DNA of 64,000 nt from an uncultured Tessaracoccus sp. (GTDB lineage: Bacteria; Actinomycetota; Actinomycetes; Propionibacteriales; Propionibacteriaceae), in assembly GCF_947286155.1 (NCBI RefSeq), contig NZ_CAMYPD010000009.1, positions 1-64,000 of the forward strand, written 5' to 3'. The position numbers were made by a program, and so were the translations under genes. Under the pieces are notes generated by a model. It searched no databases. It was not told where the DNA came from and saw only the letters and a program-made list of their open reading frames with translations. Of this stretch, positions 32,341 through 40,608 are shown one piece after another (position 1 is the stretch's first letter; each line of letters opens with the position of its first letter).

Positions 32341-32901
32341 TTAGTCAATTCTGGGCCTGGGATCGTCAACTAGACGACTCCAAGAGACGAGATCAACGTG
32401 GCCGGCGTGGGTGACACCGGCGCGACGCAGAATGCCCTCGCGGACGAAACCTGCACGCTGGGCTGTAGCCATCGACGCGATGTTGTCAGGAGCGACGAGG
32501 ACCTGTACTCGTCCGAGACCCTGAGCATCCAACGCCCAGTCGGTTATCGCGCAGAGTGCGCGCACCATGATTCCGCAACCGCGCGCCCACGGACCGAGCC
32601 AGTAGCCCGCCTCAGTACTCTTCGCCCGCCAATCCGTCGCCTTCAGGCCAATAACGCCCATGAACTCACCGTCGATATCGATGGCCCGCTCGATCCCCGC
32701 TCCCGTGCCGAGCGCCTCGGCGGCCGCATCGAAAGCGTAGGATCGCGCAGACTCGTGGGTGTAGGGGGAAGGCAGCGGCAGCCAGGTTTGCGTGAGGGGG
32801 TCGGAGCAGGCCTCGACGATCCGGGGAATATCGGCCTCAACGAACGGGCGCAGCGTAATCCCGAACGCCGCGATCGTTTCGTCACTGAACGTACTTGCCA
32901 T
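32341..32901 (-). CDS. GNAT-family acetyltransferase, RimJ/RimL type
   Basis: A 186-residue RimJ/RimL-like acetyltransferase. It has the family start FGITLRPFVEADIPRIVEACSD, GYWLGPWARGCGIMVRALCAITDWAL for the acetyl-CoA site, and VLVAPDNIASMATAQRAGFVREGILR near the end. In the usual RGxG loop a cysteine replaces one position (ARGCGIM). It may acetylate ribosomal protein N-termini or small molecules. The start is at 32901; 32907 is an alternative. Confidence 0.85.
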   Translation of the reverse strand: MASTFSDETIAAFGITLRPFVEADIPRIVEACSDPLTQTWLPLPSPYTHESARSYAFDAAAEALGTGAGIERAIDIDGEFMGVIGLKATDWRAKSTEAGYWLGPWARGCGIMVRALCAITDWALDAQGLGRVQVLVAPDNIASMATAQRAGFVREGILRRAGVTHAGHVDLVSWSRLVDDPRPRID

Positions 32902-33293
32902 CGCCATCCTGTCGTGAACCCTGAACGTTGGCGTCTGCCAACCAAGCGGCGACCTCGAGATCCCAGTGAGCATGGTCACTTCCGAGCCGTCGTCTACGCG
33001 CATGCGGAACCGCATGATATGGCACAACACTATACGCCATGGTCATCCACGCAGATACCGAGCGAGGAGACGTTCCATCCCATGCCCAAGCAGCGACGAC
33101 ATACGCGCTCGGCGGAGAGCACATGGGCTTGTCACATAGTGATACCCACCCAAAGGTGACCCGGAACCCAGTATTGTCGACAAAGACACCACCGCTGAGC
33201 GATGGTGGTCACGGTGCACGTCGATAACGATTTCAGGCGTGTTTCGAGGCCGACGCGTTCGGTGGTATCGACAAGCCAACCGAAGGGCAAATC
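32902..33293. promoter_or_regulatory. intergenic region before the amino-acid transporter
   Basis: 392 nt with no supported gene. TTGTCGACAA (33174-33183) is a perfect 10-bp palindrome like GntR-type operators. Just after it, ACCACC and GGTGGT (33188-33209) can form a hairpin. GAAGGG lies before the ATG at 33294. Promoters for both flanking genes must lie here. Confidence 0.4.
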
Positions 33294-34808
33294 ATGAAGA
33301 CACGGACGAGATTCGCCCCGTGCGCCATAGTGCTGGCTCTCCTCACGCTCATGTTGACGGCATGCGCGGGCGGAGACCAGAGCCAACAAGACGGCGAACC
33401 CAAGCTGATCAAGGACGGAGAAATCGTCGTCGCCATGAGTGGCGAGTTCCGCCCCTTCAGCTATTGGGAGGGAGAACAGCTCACCGGATTCGACTACGAC
33501 ATCGCCAAGGCGCTCGCCGACGAGATGGGCCTCAAGCTCGTCACGAAGACCGCCGGCTTCTCCACACTGGTGGAGGGCACCGCGCAGGGGCGCTACGACA
33601 TGCTCGTCGCATCCACCTCCGCCACGGAAGAACGCGCAAAGGTGGTGGATTTCGCCAACGGCTACTACTCGTCGGGTGCGCAATATTTCGTGCGCAAGGG
33701 CGAGCAGTGCAAGAGCATCACCGATACCAAGGACCCGACGGTTGGCGTCGCCAGCGGCACCAGCTACGAGAAATACCTGGCCGACGAGGGCATCACCAAG
33801 CAGGTGAAGACCTTCGAGTCCGACATCACCGCACTGCAAGATGCGGAGACGGGGCGCCTCGACGGTGCCCTCACGGACCGTCTGGTCGGCCAGTTCCAGA
33901 TCGAGAAGGCCGGCCTGAACCTTCAGCTGTGCGGCGAGCCGCTCTACCTCGAGACGCAGGCCCCCGCCGTGGCGAAGGGCAACCCGCTGCTCGGCGAGGT
34001 GAACAAAGCGCTCGAAACCATCATCGACAACGGCACCTACGGCGAAATCTCGAAGAAGTACTTCGGCGAAGACATCTCCGGCAACATCGACAACGAGCCG
34101 GTGAAGCAGATCATGGAGAATTCGGAGGCGTCCGACGGCCCGCCGAGCTTCGGTGAGCTCTTCGTGGAGCACGCCGACACCTTCTTGAAGGCCGCGCTGC
34201 TCACGCTGCAGGTGACTGCGGTGGCGCTGCTCATCGCCGTTGTGCTCGGCTCGGTGATTGCGTGGATGAACATGTCGCGCTTCCTGCCGCTGCGCTGGTT
34301 GGCGGCGGGCTACATCGGGTTGATTCGTGGTACTCCGCTGATCGCTCAGCTGTTCCTGCTGTATTTCGGCCTCACCCAGTACGTCAAACTCAGCGACTTC
34401 TGGGCTGGCGCCATCGCTCTTGCCATCCACAACTCCGCCTACATTGCGGAGATCGTGCGCTCGGGCTTCCAGTCGGTGCCCGGTGGCCTCGTCGAGGCTT
34501 CCCGCTCGCTCGGCATGAGCCGGTTCCAGGCCCTCCGACGAGTGCAGATCCCGCTCGCGACCCGCGCGATCCTGCCGGTGCTCGGCAGCCAGTTCATCAT
34601 CGCGGTGAAGGACTCGTCGCTCGTGGCGTTCATCGGTATGGGCGAGCTGTTCCGGACCGCGCAGAACATCGCGGCGTCGTCGTACTCGCCGCTCAATGCG
34701 TACCTCGTGGTATCCGTCTACTACCTGGTCATCGTGCTGGTACTGACTGGCTTGGTCACGCTGCTCGAACGCAAGATGAACCCCGATAAGAAGGAGGCGA
34801 AGGCATGA
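33294..34808 (+). CDS. polar amino-acid ABC transporter, substrate-binding/permease fusion
   Basis: A 504-residue fusion. The N-terminus is a lipoprotein signal (LTLMLTACAGG, lipid cysteine about C23). A type-3 periplasmic-binding domain follows (about 35-265: EIVVAMSGEFRPFSYWEGEQLTGFDYDIAKALA, DMLVAST), then a HisM/GlnP-type permease (about 285-500) with the EAA loop VEASRSLGMSRFQALRRVQIP. Such fusions import glutamine, glutamate or other polar amino acids. It overlaps the ATPase gene by 4 nt. Confidence 0.92.
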   Translation: MKTRTRFAPCAIVLALLTLMLTACAGGDQSQQDGEPKLIKDGEIVVAMSGEFRPFSYWEGEQLTGFDYDIAKALADEMGLKLVTKTAGFSTLVEGTAQGRYDMLVASTSATEERAKVVDFANGYYSSGAQYFVRKGEQCKSITDTKDPTVGVASGTSYEKYLADEGITKQVKTFESDITALQDAETGRLDGALTDRLVGQFQIEKAGLNLQLCGEPLYLETQAPAVAKGNPLLGEVNKALETIIDNGTYGEISKKYFGEDISGNIDNEPVKQIMENSEASDGPPSFGELFVEHADTFLKAALLTLQVTAVALLIAVVLGSVIAWMNMSRFLPLRWLAAGYIGLIRGTPLIAQLFLLYFGLTQYVKLSDFWAGAIALAIHNSAYIAEIVRSGFQSVPGGLVEASRSLGMSRFQALRRVQIPLATRAILPVLGSQFIIAVKDSSLVAFIGMGELFRTAQNIAASSYSPLNAYLVVSVYYLVIVLVLTGLVTLLERKMNPDKKEAKA

Positions 34809-35590
34809 GCGCCGAAACCACCGATCAGGATTTCTTTGAAACCTCCGCCGACGATGCCAACGTCGTCGAAATGCGCAACGTCACCAAGTACTTCGGCAAG
34901 ACGCTCGTATTCAAAGACATCGATCTTGATATCGAGAAGAGCGAGGTCGTCGTGCTCGTCGGCCCCTCTGGCGCCGGTAAGTCCACGCTCCTGCGTTGCG
35001 TGAACGGACTCGAGACCATCAGCAGCGGCACCATCCACGTTGCGGGCGAAGAGCTTCGGTACGGCGAGAGCCACCTCAACAAGATTCGTTCGCGGGTGGG
35101 CATGGTATTCCAGCAGTTCAACCTGTTCCCACACATGAAGGTGCTGGACAACATCACCGTCGCACAGCGCGACGTGCTCGGGCGCTCGTTAGACGAGTCC
35201 GTCGAGAAGGCGCGAGAGATGCTGGAGCAGGTGGGCATGTCGCATAAGGAAGATGCCTTCCCAGGCAGCCTTTCGGGCGGCCAAAAGCAGCGCGTGGCGA
35301 TCGCCCGCGCGCTAGCGATGGACCCGGCCATGATGCTGTTCGACGAACCCACCTCCGCGCTCGACCCGGAGCTGGTGGGCGAGGTGCTCTCCGTCATGCG
35401 CGACCTGGCGAACGACGGCATGACCATGCTGTGCGTCACCCACGAGATGCGCTTCGCCAGGCGCGTCGCCGACCGCATCGTCATGGTGGCTGACAAGGGC
35501 ATCGCCGAGCAAGGCACGCCCGAGCAGTTCCTCGACAACCCGCAGACCGACCGCGCGAAGGAATTCCTCGCGAGCATCGACGAGGACTGA
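34805..35590 (+). CDS. polar amino-acid ABC transporter ATP-binding protein
   Basis: A 261-residue GlnQ-type ATPase: Walker A GPSGAGKST, Q-loop FQQFNLFPHM, signature LSGGQKQRVAIARAL, Walker B MMLFDEPTSALDPE and the H-loop CVTHEM. It starts inside the stop of the fusion protein (ATGA) and forms the complete transporter with it. It lacks only an outside partner, because the binding domain is fused to the permease. Confidence 0.95.
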   Translation: MSAETTDQDFFETSADDANVVEMRNVTKYFGKTLVFKDIDLDIEKSEVVVLVGPSGAGKSTLLRCVNGLETISSGTIHVAGEELRYGESHLNKIRSRVGMVFQQFNLFPHMKVLDNITVAQRDVLGRSLDESVEKAREMLEQVGMSHKEDAFPGSLSGGQKQRVAIARALAMDPAMMLFDEPTSALDPELVGEVLSVMRDLANDGMTMLCVTHEMRFARRVADRIVMVADKGIAEQGTPEQFLDNPQTDRAKEFLASIDED

Positions 35591-35599
35591 GCCCGGCCG

Positions 35600-36004
35600 C
35601 TACTGCTCGACGGCGTACCCGGCCTCCTGCCAGGCGGTAAACCCGCCTGCCAGGTGGGCCACGTCGTCACGCCCCATGTCCTGCAGCGCCGCCGCGGCCA
35701 GTGCGGAGCGCCAGCCGGAGCCGCAGTACAGCAGGAGCCGACGCCCATCATCGAGCGCCGGTTTGTAGTAGGGGCTGAGTGGGTCGACCCAGAACTCGAG
35801 CATCCCCCGCGGCGCCCGAAACGCCCCAGGGATGGTGCCCAACTTGGCGATCTCGCGGGGGTCTCGGATGTCGACGACGAGCCAGTCGGGGTGGTCCAGC
35901 AGCGCGAAGGCGTCGTCGACGGGGATTGCGGTGACCTTCTGGTCGGCTTCCTCGACGAGTTGGGCCGCGCTGCGGCGCAGTGGCTCGCCTGGTTGACGCG
36001 TCAT
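35600..36004 (-). CDS. rhodanese-domain protein
   Basis: A 134-residue single rhodanese domain. The active-site loop is LLYCGSGWRSALAA with the catalytic cysteine, and the CH2A-like start is LVVDIRDPREIAKLGTIPGAF. It may carry persulfide sulfur. It converges on the ATPase gene with 9 nt between stops. Confidence 0.88.
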   Translation of the reverse strand: MTRQPGEPLRRSAAQLVEEADQKVTAIPVDDAFALLDHPDWLVVDIRDPREIAKLGTIPGAFRAPRGMLEFWVDPLSPYYKPALDDGRRLLLYCGSGWRSALAAAALQDMGRDDVAHLAGGFTAWQEAGYAVEQ

Positions 36005-36155
36005 GCGTCGGCTCTCCTGCCTGGTGCGTGCGGTGCTCGGACGATCATGCGCACATGCTAGACGGCAGGCGTTGCAAGTGCCCGGTTTTTTCAGGGAATG
36101 CCCGGAAGTGCTCCCACAACTTGGAAAACCCCGCCCGCGGGTGTGGAATGAAGCC

Positions 36156-37112
36156 ATGCGTTGGAAATCTGTGGTAATGAGCGGCATCGTCTGCGGTGTG
36201 CTGGTGGCCTCCGCGTGCGCACCTGCGCCGACGATGGTAGCGAGCGGGGAGACCTCTACTGCGCCCCCGAGCTCCTCCGCGCCAGCCGCGACGCCGACGC
36301 CCACAGCAACCCCGGAGCGCTCCGCCAGCCCAACGCCTTCCACCCCAGCCCCCGCGCCGACGGCGACACCGTCGTCGGAGGCGCCGTCAACGCCGTCGGA
36401 GGAGGCGTCGGAGCCCGAGGAAACCAAGGTGCCCTCGGAGCCCGAGAAAACCCAGCAACCCACCGACGTCAACACCGCCGCACCGGGCGATCGCCCCGAC
36501 TGCACAAAGCTGCGCTGCATCGCGCTCACCTTCGACGACGGCCCCGGCCCGCACACCAAGCAGCTGCTCGATACCCTCGCGAAGACCGGTTCGAAGGCCA
36601 CGTTCTTCGTGCTCGGGCCGAATGTGGCCTCACAGCCGGAGCTCATCAAGCGGATGGACAAGGAGGGGCACCAGATCGGCAACCACTCCTGGAATCACCC
36701 ACAGCTCTCGCGCCTGTCGTCGAAGAAGGTGCTGAGCGAAGTAGAGCGCACCTCGGCGGAAGTCAAGAAGATCACCGGGCACGGCACCAAGACGGTGCGC
36801 CCACCCTACGGCGACTTCAACAAGTCGACGCGGAGTACGCTCGCGAAATTCCCGAGCGGAGAGATCATCCTGTGGAGCGTCGACACCCTCGACTGGAAGA
36901 CCCGCAGCACGGCAAAGACCATTGCATCGGTGAAGAAGGAGGCCCGTCCGGGCGCCATCGTCTTGATGCACGACATCCACAAGCCCACCGTCGCCGCTGT
37001 GCCTGCCATCGTGAAGTACCTCCGCGACGAGGGCTACACGCTGGTGACCGTCGACGACCTCCTCGCCTCGGAACACCCCAAGCCGGGGCAGGTGTTCACG
37101 CATCTCGGATAA
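36156..37112 (+). CDS. polysaccharide deacetylase lipoprotein (NodB domain)
   Basis: A 318-residue exported enzyme. The signal peptide ends in a lipobox-like VLVASACAP. A Pro/Ser/Thr/Glu linker (about 25-115) leads to the NodB domain (about 120-310). The catalytic and metal residues are in LTFDDGPGPHT, GHQIGNHSWNHPQLS and RPPYGDFN; late motifs are ILWSVDTLDWK and IVLMHDIH. It probably deacetylates peptidoglycan or another wall glycan. Its last 17 nt overlap the end of the convergent oxidoreductase gene. Confidence 0.9.
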   Translation: MRWKSVVMSGIVCGVLVASACAPAPTMVASGETSTAPPSSSAPAATPTPTATPERSASPTPSTPAPAPTATPSSEAPSTPSEEASEPEETKVPSEPEKTQQPTDVNTAAPGDRPDCTKLRCIALTFDDGPGPHTKQLLDTLAKTGSKATFFVLGPNVASQPELIKRMDKEGHQIGNHSWNHPQLSRLSSKKVLSEVERTSAEVKKITGHGTKTVRPPYGDFNKSTRSTLAKFPSGEIILWSVDTLDWKTRSTAKTIASVKKEARPGAIVLMHDIHKPTVAAVPAIVKYLRDEGYTLVTVDDLLASEHPKPGQVFTHLG

Positions 37113-38523
37113 CGGCTCGGGCGACCCACGCCCCCGCCATGCCGTGCACCCCGGCACCAGGTGGCGTAGCCGCCGATGCCAGGTAGAGGCGACATGAGCT
37201 CAGCGTGTAGGGCGTAAGGCTCAGCCCGGGGCGTAGCAGCGCCTGGAGCCCGGCCATGCTGCCGCCTGCGATGTCGCCGCCCACGAGGTTGGGATTCCAT
37301 CGTTCTAACTCCGACGCGGTGGTGCGGTGTGCGTCGACGATGCGGCTCGCAAACCCGGGCGCGAACCGCTCGATCTGCGCGGTGACAAGGTGCTGCACGT
37401 ATCCGGGCTCGGGCTCCTCATATCCGCGAGGGACGTGCGTGTACGCCCACGCCACGTGCCCGGACTTGGCCCGCGACGGGTCCGCCACCTGCTGCTGACA
37501 CACCAGCACGAACGGACGTCTCGGCATGGCACCGGCGGCGACTCTCGCCTCCGCGCGGTCGATCTCGTCGAGCGTGCCACCGACGTGGACCGTGCCCGCG
37601 CCGCTCACCGCCGGGTCGGCCCACGGGATGGGTGCGTCGAGCAGGTAGTCGATCTTGTACGAACCGGCGCCGTAGCGCCAGCGGGCGAGCCGACGTCGGG
37701 TGCGCTGCGGCAGTTCGACGTCGAGCTCCAGCACCTGGCGCGGCGTCAAGCTCAGCACCACTGTGCGGGCTGGGAGCTGGCGCAGGCTCGTGACGCGCTG
37801 GCCCAGGTGGATGCGCCCGCCGTGCGCTTCCACTGCCGCCGCGAGCGCTCGGGTGATGGCGCCGGAGCCGCCCTCGGCGACGGGCCACCCGCTCGTCATG
37901 CCGAGCGCGTTGAGCAGGAGCCCGAACGACGCGGTGAGTGGCTTCGACAGTGGCACGCTCACGTGCGCCGCGGAGCCGGCCAGGAGCGCGCGGGCTGCTT
38001 CTTCGCGGAACAGCGCGTGGCCCAGCGTTCGCGCCGGGCACATCGCGGGAAGCCCGAAGCGCGCCAGCGTCACGGGGTGGGGCGGGATGCGCAGCATCGG
38101 GCCGAGCACGTTGGCGAGGTGGGCGTCGATGTGTTCTACCAGGTGGCGGTGGAGCCGCAGCCAGGCGCGCTCGTCGCGGCTGAGGCCGCTGGCGGTGGCT
38201 TCCAGGTTTCGGTGCAGCAAGGCGGCGGGGGCATCGTCGAGCGGGTGCGCGAGCGGGATGTCGGGGTGTCGCCAGGTGAGACCGAATCGTTCGAGCTCCA
38301 GGGCCTGGAACACCGGGCTGGTTACGCCAAATGGGTGCGCGGCTGCGCCCAGGTCCACCGTCGATCCGGGGAATCGCTCAGCGGAGGCGCAGGCGCCGCC
38401 CACGTCGTCGGCCTGCTCGAACACGTCTACCTGGAAGCCGGCACGGGCGAGCAGCGCCGCGGCGGTGAGCCCGTTCGGGCCGGCGCCCACCACGGCCACG
38501 CGCTGCCCCTCAGTTGTTCCCAC
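37096..38523 (-). CDS. FAD-dependent oxidoreductase, phytoene desaturase-like
   Basis: A 475-residue protein with the dinucleotide fold VAVVGAGPNGLTAAALLARAG and FEQADDVGGACASAE (GG-doublet) at the N-terminus, and a C-terminal GAGVHGMAGAWVARAVI helix. This is the NAD(P)/FAD CrtI-like group, whose members often have non-carotenoid roles; no carotenoid gene is near. The GTG at 38523 is chosen because the fold starts 9 residues later. Palindrome B2 lies in its upstream region. Confidence 0.85.
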   Translation of the reverse strand: MGTTEGQRVAVVGAGPNGLTAAALLARAGFQVDVFEQADDVGGACASAERFPGSTVDLGAAAHPFGVTSPVFQALELERFGLTWRHPDIPLAHPLDDAPAALLHRNLEATASGLSRDERAWLRLHRHLVEHIDAHLANVLGPMLRIPPHPVTLARFGLPAMCPARTLGHALFREEAARALLAGSAAHVSVPLSKPLTASFGLLLNALGMTSGWPVAEGGSGAITRALAAAVEAHGGRIHLGQRVTSLRQLPARTVVLSLTPRQVLELDVELPQRTRRRLARWRYGAGSYKIDYLLDAPIPWADPAVSGAGTVHVGGTLDEIDRAEARVAAGAMPRRPFVLVCQQQVADPSRAKSGHVAWAYTHVPRGYEEPEPGYVQHLVTAQIERFAPGFASRIVDAHRTTASELERWNPNLVGGDIAGGSMAGLQALLRPGLSLTPYTLSSCRLYLASAATPPGAGVHGMAGAWVARAVIRDA

Positions 38524-38550
38524 CTCGCGCCTGCCTCTACTCGGAGAAAG

Positions 38551-38625
38551 TCGACTGAGCGCACTCCAGATGCGAAAAACGGGCCCCAGAGGGCGAACAT
38601 CGCCTTCTGGAGTGCGCTCAGTCGA
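38551..38625. repeat. palindrome B2
   Basis: Perfect 20-bp arms at 38551-38570 and 38606-38625 (TCGACTGAGCGCACTCCAGA). The left arm and following TGCGAAAAAC match B1 at 19296. It occupies the whole gap between two divergent genes, 27 nt and 23 nt from their start codons, so it lies where the promoters should be. Confidence 0.9.
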
Positions 38626-38648
38626 GCATACGTCGATACAGTGCCCGC

Positions 38649-39227
38649 ATGACGATGCCTTGTGAGGACCGCGATTTCTATCAGTGGCACCGCGGCATCC
38701 CGCACGCCTATCTTTGGGGGTTCCGCACCCGCACAGACATCCGCCCCGCACGCGCGGCGCTCGATGGGCTCATCCTCCCCCGCTACGAACGCGACCCGCA
38801 CGTCACGGTGGCCTACTGTGGACTCGAGGGCACGGAGTTCACTCCGAAGCAGCGCAACGACGACCTCCGACGCCTGCGCCCGCTGTGCCGCGGTCCGGTG
38901 CCGATCACGCCGTGGCGCTGGGCCTCATTTCCTCCCTCGCCCATGCTCGAACTGCGCTCACCCTGGGTGCACGAGGCCCACGACGCGCTGAGCGAGGGGC
39001 TCCCCTACCGGATTCTGCGGCCGTACCGACCGCACGTCACCATCGGGTTCTACTCGGTTGCGGTGCCGTTCGACGAACCCGCCGCCCGGATGGCGACGGT
39101 GCCGCTACCCGAGCCGTTCGAGGTGGAGGCCTTGGAGCTGCTGCGCTACGACACGCATGACATCGCAGGGCCGCTCACGATGGTGGGGCGCCTCGACCTC
39201 AGCACCGGCCACTACGCCAGTGCGTGA
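38649..39227 (+). CDS. 2'-5' RNA ligase family protein (2H phosphoesterase)
   Basis: A 192-residue protein with two H-x-T motifs, PHVTVAYCG (about 57) and PHVTIGFY (about 131), the signature of 2H phosphoesterases. It could open cyclic phosphates or ligate RNA. TACAGT lies 6 nt before the ATG. It overlaps the end of the convergent cobS by 16 nt. Confidence 0.82.
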   Translation: MTMPCEDRDFYQWHRGIPHAYLWGFRTRTDIRPARAALDGLILPRYERDPHVTVAYCGLEGTEFTPKQRNDDLRRLRPLCRGPVPITPWRWASFPPSPMLELRSPWVHEAHDALSEGLPYRILRPYRPHVTIGFYSVAVPFDEPAARMATVPLPEPFEVEALELLRYDTHDIAGPLTMVGRLDLSTGHYASA

Positions 39228-39985
39228 CCGGCGACGGCCAACCCCACGAGCGCGGCGGTCTGGGTGATTTCGATCACGGAGCCGAACACGTCGCCGGTGC
39301 TACCGCCCAACCGACGGATGACGTGCCGCGCCCAGCCGTACCCCACCGCGTACGCGCACGCCACGGCGCCCGCGAGCGCGGCGGCGCCCACAGCGTCGCA
39401 TACCCACCAGCCGAGCGCTCCCGCGAGCAGGAGCACCCCGACGGCGTTGGCCGCCACGGCGAACCGGCTAGGAGTGCCCGCGATGAGCGCACCGAAGCCA
39501 CCTGGCCGGGCGGATGGGCCGCGCGAGGCGAAGAGGCACCCGGTGCGCCCCACCGCCGTCGCCAGCGTCACCGCAGCGCCGGCCTGAAGGGGCGCATATG
39601 CCGTTGTCAGATCGATGATGGCGCCTGCCTGCAGCAACAGCACGAGCACCATGGTGATGACTCCCATAGGGCCGATGTCGGACTGCTTCATGATGGCCAG
39701 CGCTTCGGCGGCGGGCTTGCGGGAGCCGAGGCCGTCGGCGGTGTCGGCGACCCCGTCGAGGTGGAGCCCCCCGGTGAGCGCGGCGAGCACCGCGAGCCCG
39801 CCGAGCGCCCCCACCCACGCGGTACCGACGGCGGCGCCGGCCCAAACCACCGCTCCGGCCAGGGCACCGAGCAGCAGCCCCACGAACGGCATGGCGGCCA
39901 TGGCTCCGGAAGCGGCCTTGCGGTCGATGTCCTTGGGCGGGACGGGAATGAGGCTGAACAGACCGAGCGCGGTGATGGGCCTCAC
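39212..39985 (-). CDS. cobS: adenosylcobinamide-GDP ribazoletransferase
   Basis: The last step of cobalamin synthesis, joining alpha-ribazole to adenosylcobinamide-GDP in the membrane. 257 residues with several helices. The typical start is TALGLFSLIPVP; the active-site region is GGLHLDGVADTADGLGSRKPAAEALAIMKQSDIGPMGV, rich in aspartates. The GTG at 39985 overlaps the cobU stop (GTGA). Third gene of cobT–cobU–cobS. Confidence 0.93.
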   Translation of the reverse strand: MRPITALGLFSLIPVPPKDIDRKAASGAMAAMPFVGLLLGALAGAVVWAGAAVGTAWVGALGGLAVLAALTGGLHLDGVADTADGLGSRKPAAEALAIMKQSDIGPMGVITMVLVLLLQAGAIIDLTTAYAPLQAGAAVTLATAVGRTGCLFASRGPSARPGGFGALIAGTPSRFAVAANAVGVLLLAGALGWWVCDAVGAAALAGAVACAYAVGYGWARHVIRRLGGSTGDVFGSVIEITQTAALVGLAVAGHALA

Positions 39986-40608
39986 TTGAGCCGCCTCGCG
40001 ATGCCCGCGGTGACCAGCCACACCTGGTCGCACACCGCCCCAACGGTGGCGTTCACCCGTCCAAGTTCGTCGCGAAAGACCCGCCCGGAGAAGGTGGCGG
40101 GTACCACACCCGAGCCCACCTCGTTGCTCACGAGAATGACCTCGCGCTGCGTGGCGCGCACCGCGTCGATGAGCCGGGAACGCTCGGCGGCGAGCTTCTC
40201 GCGCCAGCCGGGTTCGTCTTCCCAGGCGCCTGCTTCGTCGAGCTGGCGGGTGGTCCACACGGCCAGGCAGTCGACGAGCGTGGGCGGGCCGGGGGTTGCG
40301 AGGACGCCGGCCACGTCGAGGGTTTCCACCGTGTTCCAGGTGCTTGGGCGACGCTCGCGGTGGATGCGCACTCGCTCCGCCCACTCGGCGTCATCGTCGG
40401 GCGTGGCGGAGGTGGCGACGTAGTCGCACTCGCGGTTGGCGTACTGCGCCTCCGCCCACGCTGACTTCCCCGAACGCGCCCCGCCCACGACGAGCACGCG
40501 CCCGGAGGCTCCGCCCAGAGGTTCGACGGCGCCCCTCGCCGCGAGTGCGTCGAGGAGCTGGCGGGCGAGGTCGTCGGCGTCGTCGATGTGGACCCGGTAG
40601 TCGGCCAT
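39982..40608 (-). CDS. cobU: adenosylcobinamide kinase / guanylyltransferase
   Basis: Phosphorylates adenosylcobinamide and attaches GMP. A 208-residue protein with the P-loop VLVVGGARSGKSAWAEA (about 39), DYVATSATPDDDAEWAERVRIHRERRP and VSNEVGSGVVPAT. A 35-residue N-terminal extension precedes the usual start. It overlaps cobT by 1-3 nt and cobS by 4 nt. Confidence 0.93.
   Translation of the reverse strand: MADYRVHIDDADDLARQLLDALAARGAVEPLGGASGRVLVVGGARSGKSAWAEAQYANRECDYVATSATPDDDAEWAERVRIHRERRPSTWNTVETLDVAGVLATPGPPTLVDCLAVWTTRQLDEAGAWEDEPGWREKLAAERSRLIDAVRATQREVILVSNEVGSGVVPATFSGRVFRDELGRVNATVGAVCDQVWLVTAGIARRLK

Noticed and set aside
33043..33279. 78-codon minus-strand frame before the amino-acid transporter
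   Set aside because: No ribosome site, Arg/His-rich composition, no family resemblance; it overlaps the likely promoter of the next gene.
37096..38523. Carotenoid cluster around the CrtI-like gene
   Set aside because: No phytoene synthase, cyclase or GGPP synthase nearby; the CrtI-like fold is shared by many other oxidoreductases.
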